From Mycolicibacterium rutilum (GTDB lineage: Bacteria; Actinomycetota; Actinomycetes; Mycobacteriales; Mycobacteriaceae), in assembly GCF_900108565.1 (NCBI RefSeq), contig NZ_LT629971.1, positions 5,084,001-5,148,000 of the forward strand: a stretch of DNA of 64,000 nt. Direction: 5' to 3'. Position 1 is the first letter of the stretch; every line of letters begins with the position of its first letter. The notes beneath the pieces are model-generated. The model did not search any database. It was not told where the DNA came from and saw only the letters and a program-made list of their open reading frames with translations. Positions 15,157 through 24,937 of the stretch are shown here, piece after piece. The translations under genes and the position numbers were made by a program.

Positions 15157-17625
15157 CTAACTGGCTTCCGACACCGGCTTGGCGGGCGGCGGTGTCGGCA
15201 GCACCGCGTAGAGGTCGCGTTCGAGTTCCTCGCGCAGCGCGGCACCGGCGGTGATGCCGAACAGGTCGACCACCGAGGACCCCAGCGTGGTGACCTTGGC
15301 CCAGGCGATGTCGACGCCGTCGCGCTCGAAGACGGCGGTCAGCTTGGCCAACAGCCCGGCGCGGTCCGTGCTGCGGATCTGCGCGACCAGCTCACCCGGT
15401 TTGGCGCCGTCGGACCACAGGATGCGCGGCGGCGCGGTGACATGGTTGATCGGGACCGCGGCGGGCACCTCCCCGGCCCGGCCGGACCCGTGCTGGGCGG
15501 ACTCCCGCTCGCGGCGGTCCAACGCCTCGAGCACGTCCAGCTCGCCGTCGAGCGCGAGGATCAGCTGCTGGCGTAGCAGTTCTGCCGCGGGCGGCGAGCC
15601 GAAATGCGGTGACACCACGAAGGTGTTGATCGCCGAACCCTGATGGCCGTTGACCGACGCCGAGTGCACCCGAAGCGAGTTCAGCGCGAGCACCCCCGCC
15701 GCCTTGGACAGCAGCCCACGCCGGTCCGGCGCGATCATCGTGACGTGGTGGATGTGCGGGCTGTCCCCCGCGGTCATCTCGACGTGCACCCCGACATCGG
15801 CGGCCATCGAAAGGTGCCGCGGGTCAATGGGATCCGGCTGCGGCAGCGGCTCACCGGCCATCACCATCTTGCACCGGTTCACCAGATCGCCGAGCAGCGA
15901 GGCCTTCCAGTCCCCCCACACACCCGGCCCGGTGGCCAGCGAGTCGGCTTCGGCCAGCACATGCAGCAGCTCCAGCAACACCAGGTCACCGTCGAGCGCC
16001 TCGGCGACCGCCGCGATCGTGTTGGGGTCCTGCAGATCCCGCCGCGTCGCGGTGTGCGGCAGCAGCAGGTGATGGCGCACCAGCTTGGACAGCACCTCGA
16101 CGTCCGACGGCCACAGGCCCAACCGGGTGCCGATCTGCGTGGCCAGCTCCGCGCCGATGACGCTGTGGTCGCCGCCGCGGCCCTTGCCGATGTCATGGCA
16201 CAGCGCGCCCAGCATCAGCAGGTCCGGGCGCGATACCCGGGTGGTGAAAGCGCTTGCCCTGGAGACAGTTTCGACGAGGTGACGGTCCACGGTCCAGATG
16301 TGCACGACGTCGCGCGGCGGCAGGTCGCGCACCGCACCCCACTCCGGGAACAGCCGGCCCCACAGGCCGGTGCGGTCCAGCGCCTCGATGGTGGCGACCG
16401 CCGACGGCCCGGCGGCGAGCATCACCAGCAGATCCTTGAGCGCCTGCGCCGGCCACGGGGTGCGCAGTTCGGGTGCCGCCGCGGCCAATCGGGCCAGGGT
16501 GGAGGCGGCCATCGGCAGCCCGGTGGTCGCCGAGGCGGCCGCCACCCGCAGGATGAGCCCGGGGTCGCGTTCGGGGCGCGCGTCGCGGGCCAGGATGACT
16601 TCACCGGCGAACTCGATGACCCCTTCGTCGAGGGGCCGTCGTGCGGGGCGGCGCAGCGCGGCGAAACCGCGGCGCGGCAGCGCGTTGCCCGCGGTGCGGA
16701 TTCCCGCGTCGACGTAGAAGCTGATGGTGCGCGCGGCGTCGGAGAGCATCCGCGCGAGGTCGAACCGGTCACCGATGTGCAGCGCCGCGCCGATCTCGTC
16801 GGCGTGCTGCGCCAGCAGCAGGTCACGACCGCGACCGGCGACGCGGTGTAATTCGGTGCGCACGTTGAGCAGCGCCAGATGCGCCTCACCGAGTGTGCCG
16901 ATCGGCGAGGCCAGCGACCGGTTCGGATACACATCGGTCAGCTGCGCGATCGCCAGCGCGTTGAGCAGTTGCACATCACGCAGGCCGCCGCGGCCGCATT
17001 TGAGATCCGGTTCGGCGCGGTGCGCGATCTCGCCGCTGCGCTCCCAGCGCGCCCGGGTGTGCTCGACGAGTTCGTCGAAACGCGAGGCGATCCCGGTACG
17101 CCACTGCCGGCGGGCGCCGCCGATCAGCAGCGACGACAGGTCCGAATCACCGGTGATGTGCCGGGCTTCGAGCATCGCCAGCCCCGCCGAGATGTCCTCA
17201 CCGGCCACCTGCAGCGCCTCGGGAACGGTGCGCACGCTGTGGTCGATGCGAATGTTGGCGTCCCACAACGGATACCACAGCAACTCGGCGACCTGGCTGA
17301 CGATCTCGGTGGGCATGTTGTCGTGCAGAAGCGTCAGGTCGAGGTCGGAATGCGGGACGAACTCGCCGCGGCCCAGGCCGCCGGTCGCGACGATGGCGAA
17401 CCCGCTGGTCGGGGTGATGCCGATCTCGGTGGCCTTGGTGGTGAGCCAGAATTCGTGCAGATCCTGCAACGCCTGACGCAGCGCAGCCGAATCGAGTTGA
17501 CGCGCACCGCCGGACAGCAACTGCTTGGTGGCGGCGGACAGGTCGGTGGCCGGACGCGACGAGCCCGCCGCCGGCGCGACCCAACGTGAGGGTGCACCGG
17601 CGGCGGGTTCGTGTTTCTCGGTCAT
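15157..17625 (-). CDS. glnD: PII uridylyl/adenylyltransferase GlnD
   Basis: GlnD modifies the T-loop tyrosine of GlnB according to glutamine level; in mycobacteria and relatives the reported modification is adenylylation. The protein is 822 residues. An N-terminal nucleotidyltransferase domain has GLGRGEFVPHSDLDLTLLHD (about 85-104), an HD domain has LGALCHDIGKGRGGDHS, and two C-terminal ACT domains start near 610 and 735. I chose the ATG at 17625 (GGAG 8 bases upstream) over a TTG 15 bases earlier. It is the third gene of amtB-glnB-glnD. Confidence 0.95.
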   Translation of the reverse strand: MTEKHEPAAGAPSRWVAPAAGSSRPATDLSAATKQLLSGGARQLDSAALRQALQDLHEFWLTTKATEIGITPTSGFAIVATGGLGRGEFVPHSDLDLTLLHDNMPTEIVSQVAELLWYPLWDANIRIDHSVRTVPEALQVAGEDISAGLAMLEARHITGDSDLSSLLIGGARRQWRTGIASRFDELVEHTRARWERSGEIAHRAEPDLKCGRGGLRDVQLLNALAIAQLTDVYPNRSLASPIGTLGEAHLALLNVRTELHRVAGRGRDLLLAQHADEIGAALHIGDRFDLARMLSDAARTISFYVDAGIRTAGNALPRRGFAALRRPARRPLDEGVIEFAGEVILARDARPERDPGLILRVAAASATTGLPMAASTLARLAAAAPELRTPWPAQALKDLLVMLAAGPSAVATIEALDRTGLWGRLFPEWGAVRDLPPRDVVHIWTVDRHLVETVSRASAFTTRVSRPDLLMLGALCHDIGKGRGGDHSVIGAELATQIGTRLGLWPSDVEVLSKLVRHHLLLPHTATRRDLQDPNTIAAVAEALDGDLVLLELLHVLAEADSLATGPGVWGDWKASLLGDLVNRCKMVMAGEPLPQPDPIDPRHLSMAADVGVHVEMTAGDSPHIHHVTMIAPDRRGLLSKAAGVLALNSLRVHSASVNGHQGSAINTFVVSPHFGSPPAAELLRQQLILALDGELDVLEALDRRERESAQHGSGRAGEVPAAVPINHVTAPPRILWSDGAKPGELVAQIRSTDRAGLLAKLTAVFERDGVDIAWAKVTTLGSSVVDLFGITAGAALREELERDLYAVLPTPPPAKPVSEAS

Positions 17626-17703
17626 CTCGCCATCTCCCAACCTGTCGGAATCATTACTCGGTTCATTAAGGTCGGGAGACGACCTCTCAGTTGGTCAAGC
17701 GGC

Positions 17704-18042
17704 TCAAAGGGCGTCGGCTCCACGCTCTCCGGTGCGCACCCGGACCACGGTGTCGACGGGGCTGACCCACACCTTGCCGTCACCGATCTTGCCGGTGCGT
17801 GCAGCCTGGACGATGACGTCGACGACCTTGTCGACCGACGCGTCGTCGACCACGACCTCGACACGCACCTTCGGCACGAAATCGACGGAGTACTCAGCGC
17901 CGCGGTACACCTCGGTGTGACCCTTCTGGCGGCCGTAACCCTGAACCTCGCTGACGGTCATTCCGAGGATACCCGTCTGCTCGAGTCCGGTCTTGACATC
18001 TTCGAGCGTGAACGGCTTGACGATCGCAGTAATCAGCTTCAT
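17704..18042 (-). CDS. glnB: Nitrogen regulatory protein PII
   Basis: PII is a trimeric signal protein that senses 2-oxoglutarate and ATP/ADP and acts on AmtB and other partners. The 112-residue length is standard. The T-loop carries the modifiable Tyr51 (RGAEYSVDF), and the B-loop lies in TGKIGDGKVWVSP. Being next to amtB makes it GlnK-like in context. It lies 33 bases after amtB and 78 bases before glnD. Confidence 0.97.
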   Translation of the reverse strand: MKLITAIVKPFTLEDVKTGLEQTGILGMTVSEVQGYGRQKGHTEVYRGAEYSVDFVPKVRVEVVVDDASVDKVVDVIVQAARTGKIGDGKVWVSPVDTVVRVRTGERGADAL

Positions 18043-18075
18043 GTAGTCGATCCCTTCCGAGGAAATTGTTGCCGA

Positions 18076-19440
18076 TCAGACGAGCTCGTAAGCGGTTTCG
18101 GCGTGTTCGGTCTCATCGATGCCGGTGTCCTCGTCCTCTCGACTGACGCGCCAGCCCAACGGCTTGACGATAAAGGCAATGATCGCCGTCATGATGCCAG
18201 TGAAGATGACGGCCACCAAGGCGATCACCACCTGCACCACCAACTGCTGCACACCGCCGCCGTAGAACAGGCCGGTCTCGACGGCCAGGAAGCCGATGCC
18301 GACGGTGCCCCACAGGCCGGCCACGAGGTGGACGCCGACCACGTCGAGCGAGTCGTCATAGCCGAACTTGTACTTCAACCCGACAGCGAGCGCCGACAGC
18401 ACACCGGCGATGACGCCCAGGATCAGCGAGCCGATCGGCGAGAGCGCACCACAGGCCGGGGTGATCGCGACCAGGCCGGCCACGATGCCCGACGCCGCGC
18501 CGACGCTGGTGGCGTGGCCGTCGCGGATCCGCTCCACGAGCAACCAGCCGAGCATGGCCGCCGCCGTGGCCGCGGTCGTGTTGACCCAGACCGCACCCGC
18601 GATCATGTCCGCCGCACCTTCGGAACCGACGTTGAAGCCGTACCACCCGAACCACAGGATCGACGCGCCCAGCATCACGAACGGAATGTTGTGCGGCCGG
18701 TAGGCCATCTTGCCGAAGCCGGAGCGCTTACCGAGCAGCAGTGCGAGCACCAGCGCGGCCATACCGGCGTTGATGTGAACCACGGTGCCACCGGCGAAGT
18801 CGATCGGAGCGACGTTGGCCGCGCCTTCGTCGTCGACGCCGAACAGTTTGGCCGCGATGCCGCTCTCCGAAGCCGACAGCAGGCCACCGCCCCAAACCAT
18901 GTGCGAGAGCGGGAAATACACCAGGGTGACCCAGATGCCGCCGAACAGCAGCCAGGTGCCGAACTTCATCCGCTCGGCCACCGCGCCGCTGATGAGGGCG
19001 ACGGTGATCACCGCGAAGGTCAACTGGAATCCGACCCAGACGATCGCGGGGACGGTGCCGAAGCCGCCGAGCACGTAGAGCGTGTCCTCGCCGACCTCCT
19101 TGGACTCCAGCAGCGGGCTCAGCCCGAACAACGCGAACGGGTTGTCGAAGATGCCGGCGATGTCGCTGTCACCGGTGTGCGCGGAGGCGAAGGACATCGA
19201 GTAGCCCCACAGCACGTAGATGACGCTCACCACGCCGAGGGAGCCGAACGACATCATCATCATGTTCAGCACGGACTTCTGGCGGGACAGCCCACCGTAG
19301 AAGAACGCCAGGCCCGGTGTCATGAACAAGACGAGCGCCGCGGCGGTGAGTACCCATGCGGTGTCGCCCGCGCTCAGCCCGTCTGGGCCGAACGGCGCGA
19401 ACGCATCATCGGGTAGAGCTAGGGGTAAGGCTGAAACCAC
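18076..19440 (-). CDS. amtB: Ammonium transporter
   Basis: This Amt/MEP/Rh-family channel moves ammonium across the inner membrane and is blocked by unmodified PII. The 454-residue protein has about 11 hydrophobic helices. Signatures are AGDTAWVLTAAALVLFMTPG (about 22-41), FFYGGL, MVWGGG, GGTVVHINAG with a conserved pore histidine, and GVHLVAGLWG near the second pore histidine. The start is a GTG at 19440 preceded by AAGGAGG. It heads the amtB-glnB-glnD operon. A GlnR-box-like sequence lies 68-105 bases upstream. Confidence 0.97.
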   Translation of the reverse strand: MVSALPLALPDDAFAPFGPDGLSAGDTAWVLTAAALVLFMTPGLAFFYGGLSRQKSVLNMMMMSFGSLGVVSVIYVLWGYSMSFASAHTGDSDIAGIFDNPFALFGLSPLLESKEVGEDTLYVLGGFGTVPAIVWVGFQLTFAVITVALISGAVAERMKFGTWLLFGGIWVTLVYFPLSHMVWGGGLLSASESGIAAKLFGVDDEGAANVAPIDFAGGTVVHINAGMAALVLALLLGKRSGFGKMAYRPHNIPFVMLGASILWFGWYGFNVGSEGAADMIAGAVWVNTTAATAAAMLGWLLVERIRDGHATSVGAASGIVAGLVAITPACGALSPIGSLILGVIAGVLSALAVGLKYKFGYDDSLDVVGVHLVAGLWGTVGIGFLAVETGLFYGGGVQQLVVQVVIALVAVIFTGIMTAIIAFIVKPLGWRVSREDEDTGIDETEHAETAYELV

Positions 19441-19507
19441 TTTGTGTGAACCTCCTTGGGAAGTGCGCCGAATCGGATCGGCCTCCCGAAGAGACTCTTT
19501 TGCCGGG

Positions 19508-19545
19508 GTTTCACCTGTGATTCCGTTCCGTTTCCGTTAAGTGAA
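19508..19545 (-). promoter_or_regulatory. Candidate GlnR box of the amtB operon
   Basis: Read on the minus strand: TTCAC, 6 bases, GAAAC, 6 bases, GAATC, 6 bases, GAAAC. This reproduces the four-half-site spacing (5-6-5-6-5-6-5) of actinobacterial GlnR boxes. Both GAAAC half-sites are perfect; the alternating gTnAc half-sites are weaker. The position, 68-105 bases upstream of amtB, fits activation under nitrogen limitation. Confidence 0.6.
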
Positions 19546-19634
19546 CGGACACGCCAGAAGCGTTACGCTCGTGTTTCACGGCACGTCGTCCAGCAAAAAC
19601 GGCATCAGGTGCGGCGCGACGGTGTCTCGATGCG

Positions 19635-20984
19635 CTAACCGAGTAGCGCGTCGACGAACGCCGCCGGCTCGAACGGGGCCAGATCGTCCGCGCCCTCCCC
19701 GAGGCCAACGAGTTTGACCGGCACACCGAGTTCTTGTTGCACCCGGAACACGATCCCGCCCTTCGCCGTGCCGTCGAGTTTGGTCAGCACCACACCGGTG
19801 ATGTCGACGACCTCAGCGAACACCCGGGCCTGCGGGAGTCCGTTCTGCCCGATCGTCGCGTCGAGCACCAGCAGCACCTCGTCGACCTCGGCCCGTTTGC
19901 TGACGACGCGCTTGACCTTGCCCAGCTCGTCCATCAGACCGGTCTTGGTGTGCAACCGGCCCGCGGTGTCGACGACGACGACGTCGGCGCCGTCGGCGAC
20001 GCCCTTGTCGACCGCGTCGAACGCCACCGACGCGGGGTCGGCACCCTCGGGCCCGCGGACCACCTCCGCGCCGACCCGCGACGCCCAGGACTGCAACTGG
20101 TCGGCTGCCGCGGCGCGGAACGTGTCGGCGGCGCCGAGCACCACCCGGCGACCGTCGGCGACGAGTACGCGCGCCAGCTTGCCGACCGTCGTCGTCTTGC
20201 CGGTGCCGTTCACGCCGACCACCAGCAGCACCGACGGTTTGTCGGCGTGCGGCAGCGCCTTGATCGAGCGGTCCAGATCGGGCCGCAGTTCCTCGATGAG
20301 GACCTCGCGCAGGACCGCGCGGGCGTCGGCCTCGGTGCGCACCCCGCTCGACGCCATCCGCGCGCGCAGGGACGTCACCACCGATTCGGTGACGACGGGG
20401 CCGAGGTCGGCGATCAGCAGGGTGTCCTCGACCTCCTCCCAGGAGGCCTCGTCGAGGTCGCCCGCACCGAGCAGCCCGAGCATGCTCTTGCCGAGCGTGT
20501 TCTGCGAGCGGGCCAACCGGCCGCGCAACCGCTCCAGGCGGCCCTCGGTCGGCGCGATCTCGTCGAGCGCGGGTGTGGCGGGCTCCGGCGCGTCCGGTTC
20601 CTCGACAGGTTCGGGCTCCGGCTCCGGCTCCGGCTCGGGCTTCGGCACGGGCTTTTCGACCGGCTCCACCACCGGCGCGTCGGGCAGCTGCACATCGGCG
20701 ATCGGGCGCTTCGGCGCGTCCCGGGGGACGGTGGCGTCGTCACCGACCGCGGGCAGCCCGCTGGTGTCGATTCGCTCGGCGGGCTGAACGGGTTTCGTCG
20801 GCGCCGACTGCGAGAACGTGATCCCCGATGAGGCGGTGTAGCCGCCCGAGCGGTCGACCGCGGCGGGCGTCTCGCTCGACTTGAGGCTGATCCGGCGGCG
20901 CCGGTAGCGCACCAGGCCGACGACGAGAGCGGCTACCAGCAGAACGGCGATGACCGCGACTGCGATCCACAAACCTTCAGTCAC
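19635..20984 (-). CDS. ftsY: Signal recognition particle receptor FtsY
   Basis: FtsY is the membrane docking GTPase for SRP. Its 449 residues begin with one transmembrane helix (5-25). A long acidic, proline-rich linker with an EPEPEPEP run follows (about 90-140), then the NG domain from about 150. The GTPase motifs are GVNGTGKTTTVGK, DTAGRLHTKTGLMDEL and TKLDGTAKGG. The start is a GTG at 20984. It lies downstream of smc on the same strand with a 54-base gap. Confidence 0.96.
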   Translation of the reverse strand: MTEGLWIAVAVIAVLLVAALVVGLVRYRRRRISLKSSETPAAVDRSGGYTASSGITFSQSAPTKPVQPAERIDTSGLPAVGDDATVPRDAPKRPIADVQLPDAPVVEPVEKPVPKPEPEPEPEPEPVEEPDAPEPATPALDEIAPTEGRLERLRGRLARSQNTLGKSMLGLLGAGDLDEASWEEVEDTLLIADLGPVVTESVVTSLRARMASSGVRTEADARAVLREVLIEELRPDLDRSIKALPHADKPSVLLVVGVNGTGKTTTVGKLARVLVADGRRVVLGAADTFRAAAADQLQSWASRVGAEVVRGPEGADPASVAFDAVDKGVADGADVVVVDTAGRLHTKTGLMDELGKVKRVVSKRAEVDEVLLVLDATIGQNGLPQARVFAEVVDITGVVLTKLDGTAKGGIVFRVQQELGVPVKLVGLGEGADDLAPFEPAAFVDALLG

Positions 20985-21038
20985 CGAGCCATTGTCTCAA
21001 GATGGCTCGGCGCCTCCCCCGCGCCCCGAGGGTCGCCG

Positions 21039-24000
21039 TCAGTTGGTCGCCGCGACCAGTTCCTGTCCCCGCATCCGCTGGCTGATCACCGTGGTGATGC
21101 CGTCGTCGCGCATGGTGACGCCGTAGAGCGCGTCTGCGACCTCCATCGTCGGCTTCTGGTGGGTGATGACGATGAGCTGGGACCGTTCCCGCAGCTGCTC
21201 GAACAAACTGATCAACCGGCGCAGGTTGACGTCGTCGAGCGCGGCCTCCACCTCGTCCATCACGTAGAACGGCGATGGCCGCGCGCGGAAGATCGCGACC
21301 AGCATCGCCACCGCGGTCAGCGACTTCTCGCCGCCGGACAGCAGCGACAGCCGCTTGATCTTCTTGCCCGGCGGGCGCGCCTCGACCTCGATGCCGGTGG
21401 TGAGCATGTCGTCGGGGTTGGTCAGCAGCAGCCGGCCCTCGCCGCCGGGGAACAGCGTCGAAAAGACCTGCGTGAACTCGCGTTCCACGTCGGCGTACGC
21501 CTCAGTGAACACCTGCAGGATGCGGGCGTCCACGTCGTCGATCACGTCGAGCAGGTCCTTGCGGGCGCCCTTGACGTCCTCGAGCTGGGTGGACAGGAAG
21601 TTGTAGCGCTCCTCGAGCGCGGCGAACTCCTCGAGCGCCAGCGGATTCACCCGGCCCAGCTCGTTGAGCTCGCGCTCGGCCTTCTTGGCGCGGCGCTCCT
21701 GGGTGGGCCGGTCGAACGGCATCGGCGCGGGGGCGGTGACCTGCTCACCGCGCTCGCGGGCCTGCTCGTACTCGGCCATCTCCAGTTCGGTCGGCGGCAG
21801 CGGCACGTCGGGGCCGTACTCGGCGATCAGGTCGGCGGTGGCCATGCCGAACTGCTCGAGGACCTGCTCCTCGAGTTGTTCGATGCGCAGCGCGGCCTGG
21901 GCCTTGGCGACCTCGTCCTTGTGCAGCGCGTCGGTCAGTCCGTTGATCTTCGCGGTGAGCTCGTTGACTTCCTCACGGGCTTTCGCCAGTGCCGTGGACC
22001 GGTGCTGCCGTTCGGCGGCGACCTCGTCGCGGGACCGTGACGCCACCGCCACCACCGCGCTCAGCCGTTGCGCGACAAGGCGACCCGATTCGGCGACGGC
22101 GGCGGCCACCGCGGCGGCGTGTTCGCGCGCTTCGCGTGCCCGCTGGGCACGCAGCCGGGCCTCGCGCTCGGCCGTCGCCGCCCTGCGCAACGAATCAGCG
22201 CGTCCGCGAACGGCATTCGCGCGTTCTTCGGCGGTACGCACCGCCAGCCGCGCCTCCACCTCAGCGGCGCGCGCCACCTCGGCGGCGGCCATCGTCTCCT
22301 GCCGATCGACCGGTTCGGCCTCGAACATCGGCGCCTGCTGCGCGTTGTGCAGCCGCTGCTCGAGCTCGCTGAGTTCCTCGACAGTGCGGGCGCGGTTGGT
22401 CTCCAGTTCGGCGCGCTGCTGCATCAGGCGCTGCCATTCGTCGTCGGCGGCCCTGGCGTCCTGCCCCAGCCTGCCCAGCTGCTCGTAGATCGCCGAAATC
22501 GCCGCATCGGACTCGTTGAGCGCCGCGAGCGCCTGCTCGGCGGCGTCCTGCCGGCTGGACTGTTCGGCCAGCGCGCCCGCCAGCGCGGCCGACAACTCGC
22601 CGACCTGGGTCTCGGCGGCCTCGAGTTCGGCGCGGGCCTTGTCGACCTCCGAGGCGATCTCGAGTGTGCTGGGTTTGCGGTCCGACCCGCCGCTGAGCAC
22701 ACCGGCGCCCACGAGGTCACCGTCGGTGGTGACCGCGCGCAGCGTCGGCCGGGCGGTGACCAGATCGAGTGCGGCCGGCAGGTCGGATACCACCGCGACG
22801 TCGCCCAGCATCGCCTGCACCGCACCCTGCAGCCGAGCCGGTGCCTCGACCAGCTCGACCGCCCACTGGGCGCCGTGCGGCAGCGGATCACGCTGCGCGG
22901 CAAACTGATTGGGCCAGTCGCTCAGCACGATCGCGGCGCGTCCGCCGTCGGACTCCTTGAGCGCGGCGACGGCGGCGCGGGCCGCACCGGCGTTCTCGGC
23001 GGCGACGGCGTCGGCGGCGGAGCCCAGCACCGCGGCGACCGCCACCTCGTAGCCGCCGCGCACCTTCAGCAGGTTCGCGACCGAGCCGAGAAGCCCTGCG
23101 TCGCTGCGGTTCTCCTGCAGCCACGCCGCACCGTCCTTGCGGTCCAGGCCGACCGACAGCGCCTCGATGCGGGCCCGCAGCGATGCCACCTGCCGTTCGG
23201 CGCCGCGTTCGGCGGCCTGCAGTTCGGCGACTCGCTCGTCGGCCAGCCGCAGCGCGGTCACGGTGCGGTCGTGGTGTTCGTCGAGGCCGACTTCACCGGC
23301 GTCGAGTTCACCGACGCGGCCCTGCACGGTCTCGAATTCGGCCTGGGTCTGCTGCGCCTTGGCGGCGGCCTCTTCGATCGCGCCGCTGAGCCGGCTCACG
23401 GTCTCGTCGATGGACTCGACGCGGGTCCGCATGGTGTCGACCTGACCGGCCAACCGCGCCAAGCCTTCTCGGCGGTCAGCCTCGGCGCGGGCGGCGGCCA
23501 TGTGCGCGCGCTCGGCCTCAGCGGCCATCCGTTCGCACTCGCTGAGCTCGGCGCGCGCGGCCTCGAGGGTGGCCCGCGACTCGGTCAGCTCGTCGAGCAG
23601 TTGGCGTTCCCGGGCGGCGACCTCGTCGGCCTGCGCGTCGAGCTCGTCGGGGTCCGGCCCGGTGGACGCCTCGGGCTCGGCCTCCAGGTGCTGCGCGCGT
23701 TCGGTCGCGATGCGGACCGTCGCCCCCACCCGTTCGGCGAGCGCGGACAACGAGAACCACGTCTGCTGCGCGGCATCGGCTCGCGCACTGAGGGTTTCGA
23801 CCGCCGACTCATGGGCGGCCAGCTCGACGGTCTTGGTCTCCAGCCGGGCCGCGATCTCGTCGTGCTCACGGCGCAGCGTCGTCTCGGCCTGGTTGGTGTT
23901 GTCGAACTCGGCGCGGCGGGTGACCAGATCGTCGGCGGCCAGCCGCAATCGGGCGTCGCGCAGATCGGCCTGGATGGTCTGGGCGCGCCGCGCCATCTCG

Positions 24001-24626
24001 GCCTGCCGCCCGAGCGGCTTGAGCTGGCGGCGCAGTTCGGTGGTCAGGTCGGTGAGCCGGTTGAGGTTGGCCGACATCGCGTCGAGCTTGCGGACCGCTT
24101 TTTCCTTGCGCTTGCGGTGCTTGAGGACGCCGGCGGCCTCTTCGATGAACGCACGACGGTCCTCGGGGCGCGACTCGAGGATCTCGCTCAACTTGCCCTG
24201 CCCGACGATCACGTGCATCTCGCGGCCGATGCCGGAGTCGGACAGCAGTTCCTGCACATCCATCAACCGGCAACTGCTGCCGTTGATCTCGTACTCGCTG
24301 CCGCCGTCGCGGAACATCCGGCGGGTGATCGACACTTCGGAGTACTCGATCGGCAGCGAGTTGTCGGAGTTGTCGATGGTGACGGTGACCTCGGCGCGGC
24401 CCAACGGCGGGCGCGAGGACGTGCCCGCGAAGATGACGTCTTCCATCTTGCCGCCGCGCAGCGTCTTGGCACCCTGCTCGCCCATCACCCAGGTGAGCGC
24501 GTCGACGACGTTGGACTTGCCGGACCCGTTGGGGCCGACCACGCACGTGATGCCTGGCTCGAAGCGCAGAGTCGTCGGCGAAGCAAACGACTTGAAGCCC
24601 TTCAGGGTCAGACTCTTGAGGTGCAC
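21039..24626 (-). CDS. smc: Chromosome segregation protein SMC
   Basis: SMC is the ATPase of the bacterial condensin complex. The 1195-residue protein has an N-terminal head with Walker A GPNGSGKSN (about 32-40). Two long coiled coils enclose a hinge (about 500-660, including the GAGVLSGGSDRK segment). The C-terminal head has the signature LSLLSGGEKSLTA and Walker B FYVMDEVEAALDD. I placed the start at GTG 24626 (VHLKSLTLKGFKSF), which matches other mycobacterial SMCs; an in-frame ATG 12 bases earlier is possible. The ScpA/ScpB partners are not in the window. Confidence 0.96.
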   Translation of the reverse strand: MHLKSLTLKGFKSFASPTTLRFEPGITCVVGPNGSGKSNVVDALTWVMGEQGAKTLRGGKMEDVIFAGTSSRPPLGRAEVTVTIDNSDNSLPIEYSEVSITRRMFRDGGSEYEINGSSCRLMDVQELLSDSGIGREMHVIVGQGKLSEILESRPEDRRAFIEEAAGVLKHRKRKEKAVRKLDAMSANLNRLTDLTTELRRQLKPLGRQAEMARRAQTIQADLRDARLRLAADDLVTRRAEFDNTNQAETTLRREHDEIAARLETKTVELAAHESAVETLSARADAAQQTWFSLSALAERVGATVRIATERAQHLEAEPEASTGPDPDELDAQADEVAARERQLLDELTESRATLEAARAELSECERMAAEAERAHMAAARAEADRREGLARLAGQVDTMRTRVESIDETVSRLSGAIEEAAAKAQQTQAEFETVQGRVGELDAGEVGLDEHHDRTVTALRLADERVAELQAAERGAERQVASLRARIEALSVGLDRKDGAAWLQENRSDAGLLGSVANLLKVRGGYEVAVAAVLGSAADAVAAENAGAARAAVAALKESDGGRAAIVLSDWPNQFAAQRDPLPHGAQWAVELVEAPARLQGAVQAMLGDVAVVSDLPAALDLVTARPTLRAVTTDGDLVGAGVLSGGSDRKPSTLEIASEVDKARAELEAAETQVGELSAALAGALAEQSSRQDAAEQALAALNESDAAISAIYEQLGRLGQDARAADDEWQRLMQQRAELETNRARTVEELSELEQRLHNAQQAPMFEAEPVDRQETMAAAEVARAAEVEARLAVRTAEERANAVRGRADSLRRAATAEREARLRAQRAREAREHAAAVAAAVAESGRLVAQRLSAVVAVASRSRDEVAAERQHRSTALAKAREEVNELTAKINGLTDALHKDEVAKAQAALRIEQLEEQVLEQFGMATADLIAEYGPDVPLPPTELEMAEYEQARERGEQVTAPAPMPFDRPTQERRAKKAERELNELGRVNPLALEEFAALEERYNFLSTQLEDVKGARKDLLDVIDDVDARILQVFTEAYADVEREFTQVFSTLFPGGEGRLLLTNPDDMLTTGIEVEARPPGKKIKRLSLLSGGEKSLTAVAMLVAIFRARPSPFYVMDEVEAALDDVNLRRLISLFEQLRERSQLIVITHQKPTMEVADALYGVTMRDDGITTVISQRMRGQELVAATN

Positions 24627-24652
24627 GACGTGCCACACTACCGCCGGAACGG

Positions 24653-24937
24653 CTATCGCTCGGTGAAGCCTTCTAGCGAGTCGCGCGGTTCGGTGAAGTC
24701 GGCGACGACGTGGTCGACGTGTCCTGGTGTTTCACCGCTTCGCAGCAGGTCAAGGAGTCGATCGCAGGCGTCGCGCGGCCCCTGCGCCACCACCTGGACG
24801 CGACCGTCGGGCTTGTTGGCGGCATAGCCGGTCAGGCCGAGTTCCAGTGCCCGCGACCGGGTCCACCAACGGAACCCGACGCCCTGCACCCGGCCGTGCA
24901 CCCATGCCGTCAGCCGTACCTTAGCTAACTCCTGCAT
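24653..24937 (-). CDS. acyP: Acylphosphatase
   Basis: This small hydrolase acts on acyl phosphates. It is about 94 residues. The catalytic arginine is in VQGVGFRWW and the catalytic asparagine in GYAANKPDG, the two invariant family motifs. The ATG at 24937 (or the adjacent GTG at 24940) has GAGG upstream and overlaps the end of the OsmC gene by 17 bases. It lies between smc and the OsmC gene, as in M. tuberculosis. Confidence 0.93.
   Translation of the reverse strand: MQELAKVRLTAWVHGRVQGVGFRWWTRSRALELGLTGYAANKPDGRVQVVAQGPRDACDRLLDLLRSGETPGHVDHVVADFTEPRDSLEGFTER

Noticed and set aside
13153..15576. 807-codon plus-strand open frame spanning atzF, the GntR gene and the end of glnD
   Set aside because: It crosses three well-supported genes on both strands and has no recognisable motif.
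17641..17703. Short GGTCG/CGACC hairpin between glnB and glnD as an attenuator
   Set aside because: Only five base pairs and no coding or T-run context to support a regulatory role.
22068..24827. 919-codon plus-strand open frame opposite smc
   Set aside because: It is antisense to an unmistakable SMC protein, has arginine/glycine-heavy shadow composition and no domain. High GC content produces such long antisense frames.
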